Positions 1 to 12,043 of a stretch of 64,000 nucleotides of DNA are shown here, one piece after another. Source of the DNA: Stenopsyche tienmushanensis (taxonomy: Eukaryota > Arthropoda > Insecta > Trichoptera > Stenopsychidae). Position numbers and translations under genes: made by a program. The notes beneath the pieces are model-generated. The model had not been told where the DNA came from and made no database searches. It worked only from the letters and a program-made list of their open reading frames with translations. The DNA is taken from positions 558,001 to 622,000 of the forward strand of contig WACJ01000104.1 of the NCBI GenBank assembly GCA_008973525.1, read 5' to 3'. Position 1 is the stretch's first letter. Each line of letters opens with the position of its first letter.

Positions 1-1289
1 AACGATTTCAATACAATCCAAGGCTTAACTTATTAATAAGAGTAACATAAGTATTTTACATACATTTTAGATTTTAATGGCAGTGTCAGTTTAGTCTTAA
101 TAAAAAGGTATGTTTTAAGATATTTTTACACATCAAAAAGTGACGTTACGATAAATTTACCATATTTGGTAAATTGTTCTAAATTTGTACATATGTTTTA
201 AAATTTGTAAGGCATGGGAATGGGAAGTTGAAATAGTCAATTATGACTTTTTTTAACGTAATTATTATAAGGGAATTTTTAAAACATGCATCTGACAAGT
301 AAAATATTAGAGAGATCTGAAAATATTTGCCAATTTTGAGACTTTATGTTTGAGCTCAGTTTGTATCCGGACGCAGTAACGGAAATATCTTTTCGTAGAA
401 CTATTGTTAAATATTATTTTTGTCTGCAGATACCAATAATTTAAATTGGATAATAGAATCTTAAGGGATGAACTGAGAACGAGAGGACCTTCGAAATTTT
501 GATAACAATGCACAGAAATCCCTAATCAAATCAGATCCATGGCAAGCAATCGAGTTATTATTACAAAGACTGGGATCCAATTGGGACGAATTAAAACCCA
601 TCCGGTAAAACGAATAGGATGGGTGTTATTAGGTAGGATGGGTACCACATGCTTTGACCAAACACAACAAAAACAAGTCACGAAACATGTGCTACACCAT
701 CTTGATAACGCAATTGATTAAATCAAAGCCCCTATTCCAACCCCTAAGCCCAGATTGACTATAAAAAAGGTTTTTATGTGCATAGATGTTTTGAATAATG
801 AACGGAATTTATTACGACACGCGTGTCACTGGGCACAAACGCAAGACACAAACTGAGCTAAAATTGGTGAATATTTATATATATATATATGCAAATTTAA
901 AATCTCTTATTAAAAATATGTCGAGGATTGTTCATTCCCTTTATAAAATAAAACCAGGCAATTATGTATATTTAGGTATTATATTTCTAATACATTTCAT
1001 TCAATTAATCTTATCAAGTATTCCTTAAACGAGGAAGAAATAACAATTAAGTAAATGTTCTCCTGCTTCATCAACATGTTATTTATTTAAGTACAATTGA
1101 ATATTTAAAATATGACATTTATCCCGAAGATCGTATTACAATACATTTTTAAAAGAACTTCACTTCGAGATATTATGTCATGGTAAAATTTTTGTAACAT
1201 GAGAAAAAGATTTGTCTAACAATATGTCCTAAACGAAAATCTTAAATTATACAACAAATAAAAAACACAATTAAAGACTATCAAAAGAT
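1..1289. other. AT-rich intergenic DNA downstream of the MCT gene
   Basis: No gene is recognised. About 486-770 is a copy of a dispersed repeat (family F, see separate entry). A short TA run lies at about 870-890. The TTTATT at about 1082-1087 reads AATAAA on the minus strand, about 205 bases past the MCT stop codon, and could be its polyadenylation signal; this is inference only. Confidence 0.5.
486..770 (+). repeat. Dispersed repeat family F, copy 1
   Basis: The block with GGACCTTCGAAATTTTGATAACAA, AAAGACTGGGATC, AAACGAATAGGATGGGTGTT and GATTGACTATAAAAA recurs at 17678-17818 in the same orientation and inverted at about 57930-58080. Copies are diverged and truncated. The short ORF inside it is a by-product of the repeat and has no family resemblance I can see. 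Element class is unknown. Confidence 0.6.
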
Positions 1290-4180
1290 CTAAGCTATAC
1301 TAATACTGCCTTTTTGTGACAATTGAGATATTTTCTCCAAGTCCTTTTCAAGCGGAGCGGATCCCCAGATGCGAAAATTTTTTGTCACGGGAATAATTGC
1401 GGTCAGTGCACCAGAAAGCATTATAAATATACCAGCTGCGTAAAATGATATATCCCAGGATTGTGTTATGTCAAAAATCCATCCTTAAATGTGAAACAAT
1501 CGATAAAACAAAGTATATTTTAATTTCACGTCAATCAGTAAATTTGATACATCTTACCGGCTATGGGAGGACCTAAAAGATTTCCAATTCCTTGACAGAG
1601 AAGAATAAGTCCATAGGCCGTGGTAAACCTCTCCAAAGGTATAAGCTCGACGAGTATTACGGGCGTAAACGAGAAAGTGCTCGCAAAAAATAGACCAAAA
1701 AGCGCCGACGTCAGGGCGAGCAAGTAATAAGAATGCGTAAAAATCGGATAAAACAAAATGGCAAGCCCGCAGAAAAATAGACAGATGGAGTACGATTTGG
1801 TAATATTCATCCAAGGTTGATCACCGGCCCATCCGAGAATTATCTTTTGAAATAAAAACATTAATGGTAAATTTATGGTAAAACAGTGCGTAATTATTAT
1901 TTATTTAAATATTACCATTCCGATCGTATTGGCTATTCCGATTATGCTCAATTGTAGTGCGCCTGTTTCTTCGCTATAACCATTCCTCGTCAAATGTTCA
2001 GCGATACAGAAATACGGTACTATAAACCACGTGAATAAAAGTATCGTTCCGAGACTCATAAGTAAGAAATGGAATTCCAGAAACATTTGAAAATCGAACA
2101 TGCTTTTGATAATGTCGATAGTGTGACCATACCATTTCTGAAAAAAATAATATTATTCATATAGCTTACGAATGTTTACTTGAAATACGATTTAAAAAAT
2201 ATACATACTTCTTCTTCGTGGTAAATATGGATCATCGAGTTGCGATATATATCCGGACAAGATGATGCTCTCAGTCGATATTTTGTTATATTCATCATCG
2301 CGCCTCGATACATTACCGAATTCCTGTGCATCTTAATATCCCTCAAATAATGCTGATTCATGGAGAATTGTCTTTTTATCCACGGCTCGTTGGCTTTCGT
2401 CGGTGATTTTAAAATAGGGGGCTTAGTAACGGGGCTTTTTATGATAGCTGCCTTCATTTCGACGGGTAACAACGGAATTTCAAACGACGGCTGCATCGGA
2501 TATTCGTCGATTTTGGGCGGTTTTTTAGACGGTTTCAATTTCATCGACATGGTGACGGGCACTCTTGTTACATTTTTATCCGGGATTTTATTGAGTTTAT
2601 TTTCTGAGCAGCTCCTGCACGCTAAAAGCGAAGGATAGTTTTCCAATATGACGTTGTAGACTTTTTTATTTGAGCTCAACAACTCCAAAACCTCCAATGG
2701 GACCTAATAAATAAAAACAATTTATTATTTTAGTCGTGCTAAATGCAAAATGTTTTTTTTTATCAAACCGAACCTTTTCACTCTGCTTCACAAACGTCGG
2801 CAAATTAACGACCGAGTTTGAAATCTGTCCTTTATTTTCGTTGCCGGTCGTATCTTCGAGTTTTTCCGCCACGGCTATAGATGTTGCGAGCGTCGTTAAG
2901 ATATATTCGGGTGTTTCGCCGCTTTTCATCAACGTTCTAAGTTCTTCGATGCCGGGGAACGTTGATTCTCCCCCGCCGGATATTTTTGAAATCGAGCCAC
3001 AACTGGAAGCTCCCCGTAGAGATTTGTTACCGTTGCCGCTTTCCTTCCGTTGCTCTTTAATCAACCATTCGGGATCTCTCATGACCGCGCCGCAAACGCA
3101 CATATTAAAAAAAGTCCCGGCCAGTAGCAGAACGGTACCTCTCCAGCCGAACTCGTTGATGAAATACTGCGTCATGGGTGCGTATATAAATGTACCGATG
3201 CCTGTACCGCACGCTCCTAGTCCCACGGCTAATGTTCGCTTTTTATCGAACCAATATGCGATGGAAACTACGGCGGTCACATAGCACATGCCCAATCCAA
3301 ATCCGGCTATTATTCCAAAAGTGAGCAGCAGCATTTCTATGGAGTTACTTAACGCGGCCATAACGAATCCGGTGCCAGATATTAATCCGCCAAGCATCGT
3401 CATTTTACGACAGCCGTATTTATCGACTAGGGCGCTCATTATGGGGCCGGATAAAAGCGGCACGGACAAAAATAAGCTTCCGATGAGGGACGTTTTCGAT
3501 TTGCTTTCTTCGAAGTAATTTAAGAATTCCACGTATAGAAGCCCGAATGAAAAACTTATGCCGTCTGCAATCATGGAGAGGACCAGCGACGACATTACTA
3601 TTACCCATCCCCAGCCGCCGTCCGGTATCTTCGGTTTTTCTTCTTTTTCAATGCAATCATCGTCGTCGCTATCGTCGCCGTAGGAACTCGACGAACAGAT
3701 GCTGTCTCTATCGGGTATGCCGATAAATTTAACACCTTCGTTGCCGGCGTTCTCTGATATATACGTAAGAGACGTCCGCGGTGAGGATCTTTTAGTGTGT
3801 AATATGGAAATTAGTGTTTTTTCTTCGTCGTTTTCATGGTTTGGTAGAATATTTTTATTGTCGTCGAGATTTTCTGGATATAAATCAAGTTTATCGTCTA
3901 AAATATTCTGTGACGATGGAAAAATAGGCTCATCGCAGATGCTCGATATGGTAGGAGAGTAATTTGATATACTTCCAGACGATGATTTGTCTGGTATTTC
4001 GGCACCGATTCCAGAACTAGTAGTAGACGGTGTCGGAGAAGTGGAAACAATGTCTGCAACGGAAGCTGTCTTCTCATTTGGATGTCTTTTTTTGTCTATA
4101 GGAGATTCAATCGGAGAAGAATCAGTCCATCCAATTAGAGGAGCGAGTCCCTTTTTTTGCGGAAGAAGCTGTGGTTCCAT
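1290..4180 (-). CDS. Monocarboxylate transporter-like protein (SLC16/MCT family, MFS), five exons
   Basis: Predicted plasma-membrane carrier for monocarboxylates or related small acids; the exact substrate cannot be read from sequence. Coding exons are 4180-2774, 2703-2209, 2137-1916, 1843-1558 and 1483-1290; all introns are GT-AG, the first three in phase 0 and the last in phase 1, giving 867 residues. Residues 1-185 are a Ser-rich and acidic cytosolic N-terminus. PDGGWGW at 186-192 is the MCT signature in TM1, followed by the first six membrane helices to about residue 365 with the DKYGCRK loop after TM2 (253-259). A long hydrophilic loop runs from about 370 to 645 and holds all of exon 2. 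Exons 3-5 encode TM7-12, including the LIPLERFTTAYGL segment typical of the family. The start is the first ATG of a long open exon. Orthology to a particular Drosophila MCT paralogue was not attempted. Confidence 0.93.
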
Positions 4181-5437
4181 GCTACGTATAACACTCGGTA
4201 TAAATTATCTTCGCCAATAGATCCCGGTCAAAATTAAAGATTGTAAATTTGGGAACAAATAGAATACCGCCTTGGTAAAACAACAGCAATAATATTCGAT
4301 CGAATTAAAGTGCTCGCTTAGATCAATTTACAAAACAAAATAAAAAGTAATGACTCGAAAATTATCACTTGCTTATTAAATCTCTATAGTTTTCATCACT
4401 ATATATATCACATTTAAATATATTTCAATTTGCACAGCTTTAAATCACACCGACTCTTTCATACGGATCGTACAAAGCGAGTAGAAATTTAGTAGAATTA
4501 AGAGAAACAATAATGATATACGACATGTAACAGATTAGAAATTGATCACAGCAGATTGAATTTAAAGATATGTATATTTGAATCCTTCGAATGTCTTAAT
4601 CTGGGATCCCTCGCTGAATACCGACAGACTTCCGGCTGCAATGTTCCACTTCTTGTCACGAAACGTTTCTCCAATTTCAGGACCATCAATGACCGGCCGT
4701 TATTACGCTGTTGGGAACCAATTTTGCCGTCCAGTGCGGCCAACGGAGAGGGAAAAAGCGGACTTCAGAAGGTCTTCGAAGTCGGCTTTATCATTCTGTG
4801 ACGGCGTATCAATTTTATGTCCGATGATCTGCGGCGAGCGGGGAAGATCTGCAAACAGAAGAGAGAATCTTATTTATATACGCGTCGATGTCAACAAGGA
4901 AACAAAACATGAGATATTTTTGGCAGAAGCCTTGAAACCGATTATATAAATACGATCCGGTATACGATGTAAATAGTTTATTAACGTAAAATCAAGCATT
5001 TTGGAAATCATGCATGTAAAAATTATGATTTTGAGTATTTAAAGCGTTTATTACTTAAAACATGTATTAATAAAATATTTGCTATATTATAAATAAGCAT
5101 ATCATACAATAACAATTTGCAGCTATGCAATTAAAGGCTACTCGTTGAGCTGAATGCCGTTAAGTTATTTTTCAGTTTTTGATTTCATGATTGCATAAAA
5201 TACATTGAACACTTTTGACAAAACACACAAATGAAACAAGTTCTTCTGATAATTTTTGGTCTTTAATAACACTTGACAGATGTTTGTGTAATTTAAAAAA
5301 ATATTAATTTAATCTTAGAATGTGACCTTCAAAATAATCCGGCGTCATAAGTCTGATTAATGTATCAAATACGCAATATTTTTATATACGTGTATATGAA
5401 TTAATAAAAAAATATATGAAATTATTTGAGCAAAAAT
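4181..5437. other. Upstream flank of the MCT gene
   Basis: 4590-4880 is clearly more GC-rich than its surroundings and lies 0.4-0.7 kb upstream of the MCT start codon, so it could hold a promoter or a 5' untranslated exon. I could not define a TSS, TATA box or splice pair. Small open frames here on both strands overlap one another and match no family. 4890-5437 is plain AT-rich DNA. Confidence 0.3.
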
Positions 5438-5639
5438 TATCGGGTGTGTGAATAAGTTCTCGCCATTTTTTGCAAAATTTAGTTTTTAAAAAGTAACGAA
5501 AAAACAAGTCAATTAAAGTATTGCCCATCGCCATTTGAATTCCACAACACAAATATTCGGTGGATACACACACGAGACAAAGGAACATGGGGATCCTCCA
5601 TTGATCTGAGATATATATATTATTACATTTATCACTGAA

Positions 5640-5730
5640 AAAGCCCTGAAAGAGGATGAAGTTGCCACAAAGTCTGTGTATCCAACTGGTCCGCTTCTCG
5701 AACCGCTGAAATTACGAATCAGTGTTTGCG
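5640..5730 (-). repeat. Repeat-B hairpin fragment
   Basis: It contains AAGCCCTGAAAGAGGATGAAG, GCCACAAAGTCTGTGT and GGTCCGCTTCTCGAACC at 5688-5704, the reverse complement of the internal block found in the hAT-like repeat-B copies at 48795, 50774 and others. The hairpin stem is imperfect in this copy. Confidence 0.6.
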
Positions 5731-5939
5731 ATCGGACGCCATGTCCGAGCATGTTCACATGGTCTGCGTCTTGTGAGGGACTGGGACGTCCAGTAATCCG
5801 GACGATAGAGGTGGCGGCCAACAGTCGACGCGGATCACCTCTCCTATCAGCTATCGAACGCCTAGAAGATTGCCTAGTGCTTCGAAGGTATCCGTATCGG
5901 TCGGAATGCTCCGCTAAGTAGGATGTTGAGAAATATAGA

Positions 5940-7456
5940 TAGGGTTTGTTTTTATGCGATAGATACGTTCTACGAGGAGTCGCATATAATAAAAATCGCA
6001 TAAAAAAAGACTTGAACTACATAGAAAACTGAGGGATATGTTCCATTATTTTTAAAAACTGCATAACTTCAAACCATTGTGATAGAATGTACCAAAAACC
6101 GCATAAAAAAGTTTATAAAAAAATCATATGAATAAAAACACTACACATTTATCTTAGAATCGCTGATTAGCGCATTAAAGAGGTAAGACACAATGTTGTG
6201 TCCGAATTCCAGTGATTCAGAAAGAGCATTATTATATTTTGAGCTCGGAGATAGACAGAGACGGGGAGTGTCTTGCACGTTGAGTTTGGAGAGAAACAGA
6301 GTTGGAGAGAGTGTCTTGCGTACATCGTACGATTGTATATATCGACTAATAATGATAACGTAATGTAGCGTGGAGATTGAACGTATGTAAGATTGAGAGC
6401 CGCTGTTTGATCGAACGACCTAGCAACTTGCGTTGCTAGGTGATGGAAAATAAAAGGCTAACAAGAGGAAGGCGACGAAGAATGCTGGTCGTTGGTGCGC
6501 ATCGTCACGAAGGGAACATCGACAGCGGTCTACGGGGAGATTCAACCTTCATGCTACTTCAACCCCGCTTATTGCTCGCCCGTTTGCCGCCGGTCTTCGG
6601 ATCTGATATGTTTAAGTAAAGTGTAATTTCAACGATTTTTACGGTATCCTTATTCCGAACGTTCTCAGTACCAGACAGTTGATTTTGTTTCCGCCGTTTA
6701 TCACCGCCGACTCTTTAACTGCCATCGTCGCGCATCGCGCCGTGACTCTTCCGCGACCTGCACGCCAGGCGGGTGCGACGCAACATTGGTGTCAGAAGTA
6801 ACGGAGTCCCCAGCCGATGAGGGGGCCCGCGACGGACGCACCTCGCTCGATTGTGAGGCATAGGGCCCTCATGCGAGGCGGAGCGCTTCGGGACCACAGG
6901 ACGAAGCCAACTCGCATTCGACCTCCACGGGCTCCAAGTCTAGTCTCCTTTTTATCCCATAGCAACCCAATATTGGGTCAACCAAATATCGGAACCGAAC
7001 CAAATATTAATCAAACAATGATTTCGGTCCACGCTACAGTAAATTAATTGATTCAAAGTGTATTGTTTATGTTTAGGCAAAGAAATGAACGAATATTGTG
7101 TGCTATCAACAGTGTTCATTTATTTAAATACAAGTTTCATATACGCTGCGACGGTACTGGCAGATACGTGGATTTGTACGGACGGATATACAAATATAGC
7201 ATCCAAGTTTATTATGATTTTAAATTAGCTTTACGATTTAAACAATATTTTTTTACGCAGTTCGCGATATGGAGACATGCAATTCTTAAGCTTTTGAGAA
7301 AAGTTGCCAGATTTAAAAACTCATGTAACGGTTGCAACTAGTGTTCATTTTAGATTTTTTTTAATTCGGATAAAAAAGCTTTGTCCTCTATAGAAAAATG
7401 AGGGATAAGTTCCATTATTTTTGGAAACCGCATAACTTCAAAAATCGCATAAAAAA
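5940..7456. repeat. Family G element, interrupted
   Basis: Left part (5940-6115) and right part (7344-7456) carry runs such as TTTTTATGCGATAGATA, AATCGCATAAAAAA, GGGATATGTTCCATTATTTTT and CCGCATAACTTCAAA. The same modules occur in inverted order at 45290-45740, where they bound a compact element, so these two parts are the ends of one element split by an LTR insertion and other DNA. Class unknown; a pogo-like origin is possible but not shown. Confidence 0.55.
6194..6785 (+). mobile_element. Long terminal repeat of a Ty3/gypsy-like retrotransposon (5' LTR remnant)
   Basis: The segment begins TGTTGTGTCC and ends GCGACGCAACA, so TGTTG and CAACA form inverted LTR termini. It is followed at once by TGGTGTCAGAAGT (from 6788), which looks like a tRNA primer-binding site; the same TTGGTGTCAGAAGTGGGAT motif is at 18355. 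An AATAAAA lies in the middle. Only about 100-250 bases of leader follow (ATGAGGGGGCCCGCGAC start), then similarity is lost, so gag and pol are missing. A fragment of the same LTR start is at 46861. Clade assignment is inference. Confidence 0.65.
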
Positions 7457-7782
7457 ACAGAAGTGTACTTTTTTCCATTTTTTTTGTTTTCTTTGTTTAT
7501 TCGGGTACTTCTGAGACTACCCTCGTATATCTACTTTTCAACGGCATTTGCATGAAGTAATGCAGTAAATTTCCCGATACAAATGCAGTTTATTTGGCAC
7601 AAAATTAGACACGTTTCAAGCTACGAAAAAAATGTTGTATACACTTTAACGGGATGACGCACACTGATTTTAAAGCTAGTACTTCAATATATCTAGATAC
7701 ATCACCACTTGAGCTATATGTACACAATTGTTATATCGCCGTTTGATGGTGAAACGGCAGGAACTTATTCACACACCCAATA

Positions 7783-9058
7783 AAACAATTGAAAAAATTC
7801 AAAAATGTATTGGATTAATTTTTAGAAAAGGGACAACATTAATTTTATTTTATTGACAAATATGATCGAAAATAAATAGCACTTGAAGAATTTAAAAATA
7901 TTTTTTTTGAATAAGAAAATCAAATGGGGATTTATATATGAACAAGACTATTAGAAAAATGAAAGTCCCACTGCTGAAGGTCAATGAAAATAAATGTAAT
8001 AAACAGGAAGATCAAGAAGTATGACCTGATTGTCTGACGGAGCAAGCTAGACTGAACGCGAATTACTTCTTCGCCGCGGGGACCAAACAGTTGGCATCTG
8101 CCTCATAATTATTTATTCGCAGATTCAATACCAAACAGTATTGGCATTGAATTCAGACAGCTGTCGGACTGAAATTATTCTGAAAACAGTCCTCTTACGT
8201 CCATTTCGTAATGCATAACTTCCTCAAGCGCAAAATTTCTATTTCAGACCCGGTAATAATATAAAATCAACACAGAAGCAGTTGGGGCTGCTGATGTGGC
8301 CGACGAAATTGGCCTTCCAGCTCGTCGTCTACGACTCCATAAGCTTGCATCGACAATATAACAATCCAAAATATGAGGATTCATCAAATGGAATCAGATC
8401 ATACGATCCAAAGTGCTTCCACAAGATTCTGCCGCGGTCAATGTGCCTATTTTGGAGCGAATAACTCTTAGAACAATTGATCTGAATTGTTTGACAATGC
8501 TCGATGATTGGCATTGGGCTGTCGGATAAATTCTGTCTTTGCGCAAGCTTAAAGTATTTAATGATTTATGAATATAATGAATAACACAAGCAGGATAACA
8601 CAAGTCTTAATGTTAATGGCTTTCGCTGAAACAATAACCATTTCCGACTCCGAAGCCTGGATTGACGACCCGCAAGATTATTTTGTGCGTTTTGAAACTG
8701 GAAAGCCTGTGGTAAATAGTGGATAATAATAAAGGAAATTATGTTTTGTAAGACTTTGTAAATAAAAATGAAAAAAAAAAAAAAAAATTAATTCTTTCAT
8801 TGTTAGACAGTCGGCAAAGACTTTTCGATACACCTAATACTAACGCATTCTCATCCCTATTTACGAACTGACTGATCCTTTATATGGCCACTTTTAATAT
8901 GATTCTGTGACATAATTTGACATTGTTCAGCTGGAAATTAGTCCCTAATAGTAAAACAATGAGTCGAGGACATTATGAATGCCATTGTCGCCATTTGATT
9001 CAATGACGTTCGTCCATTGACTGAACAATTGAACAAAATCAATATTTATTTGAAAATA
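7783..9058. other. Intergenic DNA with a poly(A)-tailed fragment
   Basis: About 8100-8786 ends in a run of A residues (8770-8786) preceded by AATAAAA, as left by LINE-mediated retroposition. Around 8640-8725 a plus-strand frame reads TISDSEAWIDDPQDYFVRFE before stops; I do not recognise it. This could be the 3' end of a retroposed transcript or a LINE/SINE tail. The rest holds nothing recognisable. Confidence 0.4.
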
Positions 9059-9551
9059 TACAGGGTGTTTTGGCCGACAATTTTTTTTTGGGGGTTTGGG
9101 GGGTCTTTTGCTACGTTTCAAACATGCCCTATATCCCAAGTGTCAGGGTTGTCGAAATTGATTTTTTTCAACATTTTGAAAAATTACCCAAAATTTAATC
9201 TGTGGTCATAATAGCACGAAATAACTGTTTTTGTAATTGTAACGTGGGGGAAAATTATGGGAAAAGGGAGTGATGATATTGGACTAATGACTCACTCCAG
9301 AACGGCTTACTGATCAAGGCTGAAACGAAGTTCATCAGCAATAAGAGCGATTCGCATTTCTTAATTCGTTATATGTACAAAAACTTGATTTTGTCGCATC
9401 TGTTAAATATTCAGCTTTGATGTTGAAACAGGTTCGATTTATTATGATTAAATTGTTTTAAAATATTGGCATAGTGTGTGGGTCTTTACGTTCATTTGAT
9501 TCAAACCACATCATAGTTTCCTAATAACATCAATGTATGTATGTATTCGTA

Positions 9552-9780
9552 ATTAGGATTTCTTTTGTGGGCACCTCTGGGTTTATTTGCCTGGGGATGT
9601 GCCTTATTCCGTGGCTCACATGTTCTTCAGATCTGACACCACAGGATTTCTTTGCCAGAGGACTTGCCCTATTCCGTGGCACACACGGTCTGCAGATCTG
9701 ACACCACTGGATTTCTTTGTCTAGGGACGCGCAAAAGAATTAATTTACACGACAGAAGTGCCCACAAAATAAACCTGAAT
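9552..9780. repeat. Small MITE with internal tandem duplication
   Basis: Ends are inverted: AATTAGGATTTCTTTTGTGG GCACCTCTG at the left against AATTCAGGTTTATTTTGTGG GCACTTCTG read from the right. Inside, a unit of about 66 bases (TGCCTTATTCCGTGGC ... CAGATCTGACACCACAGGATTTCTTTG) occurs twice in a row at about 9597-9725. No coding capacity. Confidence 0.55.
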
Positions 9781-10357
9781 TGATGAATAAAGCCCCGCTT
9801 TTGCAAAAATGAACATTGCATTGAATTGCTACTATACTTGAAATAAGAAAAATATATAGTGTGTGTATACGAAATAGAGGTGGCTAATTTGAAAAAATGT
9901 TGTAAATAAATTTAATAAGAACATCTTAAACATAAAAAGTATTTTCTTAACCCTGACTCTGGGAAACTGGTAACTCTGTAAGTTTAACGACTTGAAGTGC
10001 GATCAGGATCGGAAGATGTTATCCTGGCACTGACTGCCATACCGACAATTGACCTGCTTGCTCATGAGACTGGCGGTACAAAAAGGTATATCCAAAAAGG
10101 CGGCCAGAGAAACTACCATGCCGTTGTGGCACTTTCGATGGGACAGCTCCACAAAAGGGCGGTGGAAATACGAACTAATACCAAACATGGAATTGTGGAT
10201 GGCCAGGCAACTTGGATAATTGTGTTTCCATCTGACCCAGATTCTCACCGGGAATGCTTGTTTTGGCAGTTACCTTAAAAAATAGGAAAAGAGGCAGGGC
10301 CGGAATGCCATCACTGTGGAGCTGGCAATGATGGAGAGTTGAAAGGTGTTGTTGACC

Positions 10358-10970
10358 ATCCCGGGATCCCGGGACCAGATATTCTATACCAGATATCATT
10401 AGATATTTAAATGCTAGTTCGAGTTGATGATCGCGTGAGCCCCAATTTTCGTAAACCACCATCAATGTGACTGATAAAATTCCTATCTGCTGAGGCACGG
10501 ACTTAAACTCGCAAAATTCCCGATTTCCCGACAAATTATTTATTTCCGTCGCTGCGGATGAATATTTATATACTATAATACTTTGATGTGATTCGTAATT
10601 ATACTTCGCAAGAATACAAAATTTTTGAATCCCGTATCTATCATATTTCATATTGATATTCCCATTATTAGAGTCGATGTGTAGTAAATACATCACCGGT
10701 AGGGAAAGTTTAATATAACAACGTGAAACACATATATTAGATAGTTAATGCCCCTAGGCGTCGCCCAAGTTCGCCAATTAGTAGTCACGCCACTGTTTCC
10801 AAGGGTCCAGATATCGGCGGAAATGTCTCGATTTAGTAGCCTTCGTCGTGCTAGTGAGGTGTACGATTTCTGTTAGATAAAAATTTCAATCCCGCATTTT
10901 TCGGGATTACGTTTACTAATTCCGGGATTCATGAGCACCTAAAACTATCTGGGATCCCGGGATTGGATTC
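10358..10970 (-). mobile_element. hAT-A deletion derivative with CCCGGGATCCCGGGA ends
   Basis: The lower end reads TCCCGGGATCCCGGGA (10358-10375) and the other end has TGGGATCCCGGGATTGGAT (10949-10967). On the minus strand a frame runs through CEFKSVPQQIG, ENWGSRDHQLELAFKYLM and then breaks off into terminal repeat. In the sister copy at 33820-34440 the same ELAFKYLM continues into a hAT dimerisation domain, so this copy has lost that domain by internal deletion. Copies at 25562 and 33820 share the noncoding part closely. Confidence 0.65.
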
Positions 10971-11059
10971 CCTATTTAGGACATAGGGCCTAAGTGTGAA
11001 ACGTAGCAAATAACCCTCCTAACTCAAAAAATATCGGTCCATGTGCAAAACACTCTGTA

Positions 11060-11594
11060 TATATATGAATCCACAGCATAAAAAAAATAATTGCTTAGGC
11101 ATGCTTCAAAAGCGTGTGCACGTGAAGATAATTGCACAATTAGCTGAAATAATTAATGACCACGTGTACGATGTTGAAAATGGACATTCAAAAAATGAGC
11201 CATGAAGGTCTCAAGAATGGACTTCTATGTGATTACATCATTTTGCTTTGCTACTTTGCGGGTATCAATTGGTCGATCCGGGATGCTGAGATGGAACTGC
11301 CCGGGTATACTCTTGTATTTATTCGGAATTTCCGGATGGAGTTGCAGCTCATGTCTTGAAATTCATAGGAAGTTTAAGTTTTAAGCATTGCGATTAGTCT
11401 TGCAGACGGTCCAAGGAACCGGTTTAGAATCGATGCAACAAAATCGATCTGCAAGCAAGGTTTGGATCAAATAGCTTTGCAGAGCAGTTCATATTGCGTC
11501 GTTGAAAATGCTAAATCAGCCACTGTCAAAATTGACAGTGAGCAGAATTCACGTTTTGCAAGCGTACTCATTTTTTTTTAATTATTAGTGATAT
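11060..11594. other. Intergenic, nothing recognised
   Basis: Short open frames at 11156-11384 lie in two overlapping frames on the same strand and resemble no family known to me. The text looks like old repeat DNA, but I found no second copy in the window. Confidence 0.3.
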
Positions 11595-12043
11595 ATAAAA
11601 ATGCAAATGGAACTATTTTTCTAAACAGTTCCCTTAATTAGAAATACATTTATTCCATCGGATAGGAAGCTTTTGATAGTGTCACTAAAGAAAGAAAGCG
11701 ATAAGCGATAGCATCCTAGGTTGCGCAACGCGTAATTATTCGTTTTCTCGTAAACGAAGGCGTGAAATATTTGTGTAAGCATTTTGGGGAAAGTTATTTT
11801 TTTGATTGATTTTCTACATGACAGACTGACGATGATTGCAGCCTACCACTGTCAGCTGCTAAATGACACTAAGATTGCTTAAATAAAAACTAATAATTAT
11901 ACGTTGCGCAACAGAGAATGCTACTTATCGCCTTCTTTCTTCAGTGACAGGACCAAGACGCTCCTTATTCGATGGAATAAATATATTTCTAAATAAGGGA
12001 ACTATGTAGAAAAATAAGACAATCCATTTGTATTTTTGCATAT
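11595..12043. mobile_element. Foldback MITE with mariner-derived centre
   Basis: The arms 11595-11745 and 11893-12043 are imperfect inverted repeats; paired landmarks are CAGTTCCCTTAATTAGAAATA with its partner in the other arm, TTTATTCCATCG, GAAAGAAAGCGATAAG, and GGTTGCGCAACG against ACGTTGCGCAAC. The loop (11775-11890) resembles the mariner transposase-derived stretch at 31255-31350 (TTTTTTGATTGATTTTCTACATGACAG, CACTGTCAGCTGCTAAATGACACT). It is thus a palindromic non-autonomous element captured from a mariner. Confidence 0.65.

Larger units (their letters stand above)
5440..7780. mobile_element. Mariner-type TIR element carrying nested insertions
   Basis: The ends are inverted repeats: TCGGGTGTGTGAATAAGTTC at the left and TTGGGTGTGTGAATAAGTTC read inward from the right, each followed by C/T-GCC and a T-rich tract. 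A TA dinucleotide sits immediately outside each end (5438-5439 and 7781-7782), as expected for a Tc1/mariner target duplication. No transposase of its own is readable. Inside are, in order, a repeat-B hairpin piece (5640-5730), a family G element (about 5940-7456) and within that an LTR with a primer-binding site. The element was therefore a landing site for at least three later insertions, or carried them along. Confidence 0.7.
9061..11059. mobile_element. TIR element with CAGGGTGTTTTG ends, carrying nested elements
   Basis: The left end CAGGGTGTTTTGGCCGA... with TTTGCTACGTTTCAAACATGCCCTATATCCC is matched by the reverse complement of the right end: CAGAGTGTTTTGCACATGG... with TTTGCTACGTTTCACACTTAGGCCCTATGTCC. 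The two terminal arms are about 85 bases and diverged. TATA sequence flanks both ends. A small MITE (9552-9780) and a hAT deletion derivative (10358-10970) lie inside. No transposase belonging to the outer element is readable, so its superfamily is open. Confidence 0.6.

Noticed and set aside
2736..4220. Several plus-strand frames of 76-182 codons
   Set aside because: All are antisense to the MCT exons 1 and 2, whose minus-strand product is clearly recognisable.
4546..4949. Opposing frames of 65-123 codons upstream of the MCT
   Set aside because: They overlap in three frames, have no known domain and no splice partners; GC-rich composition keeps them open.
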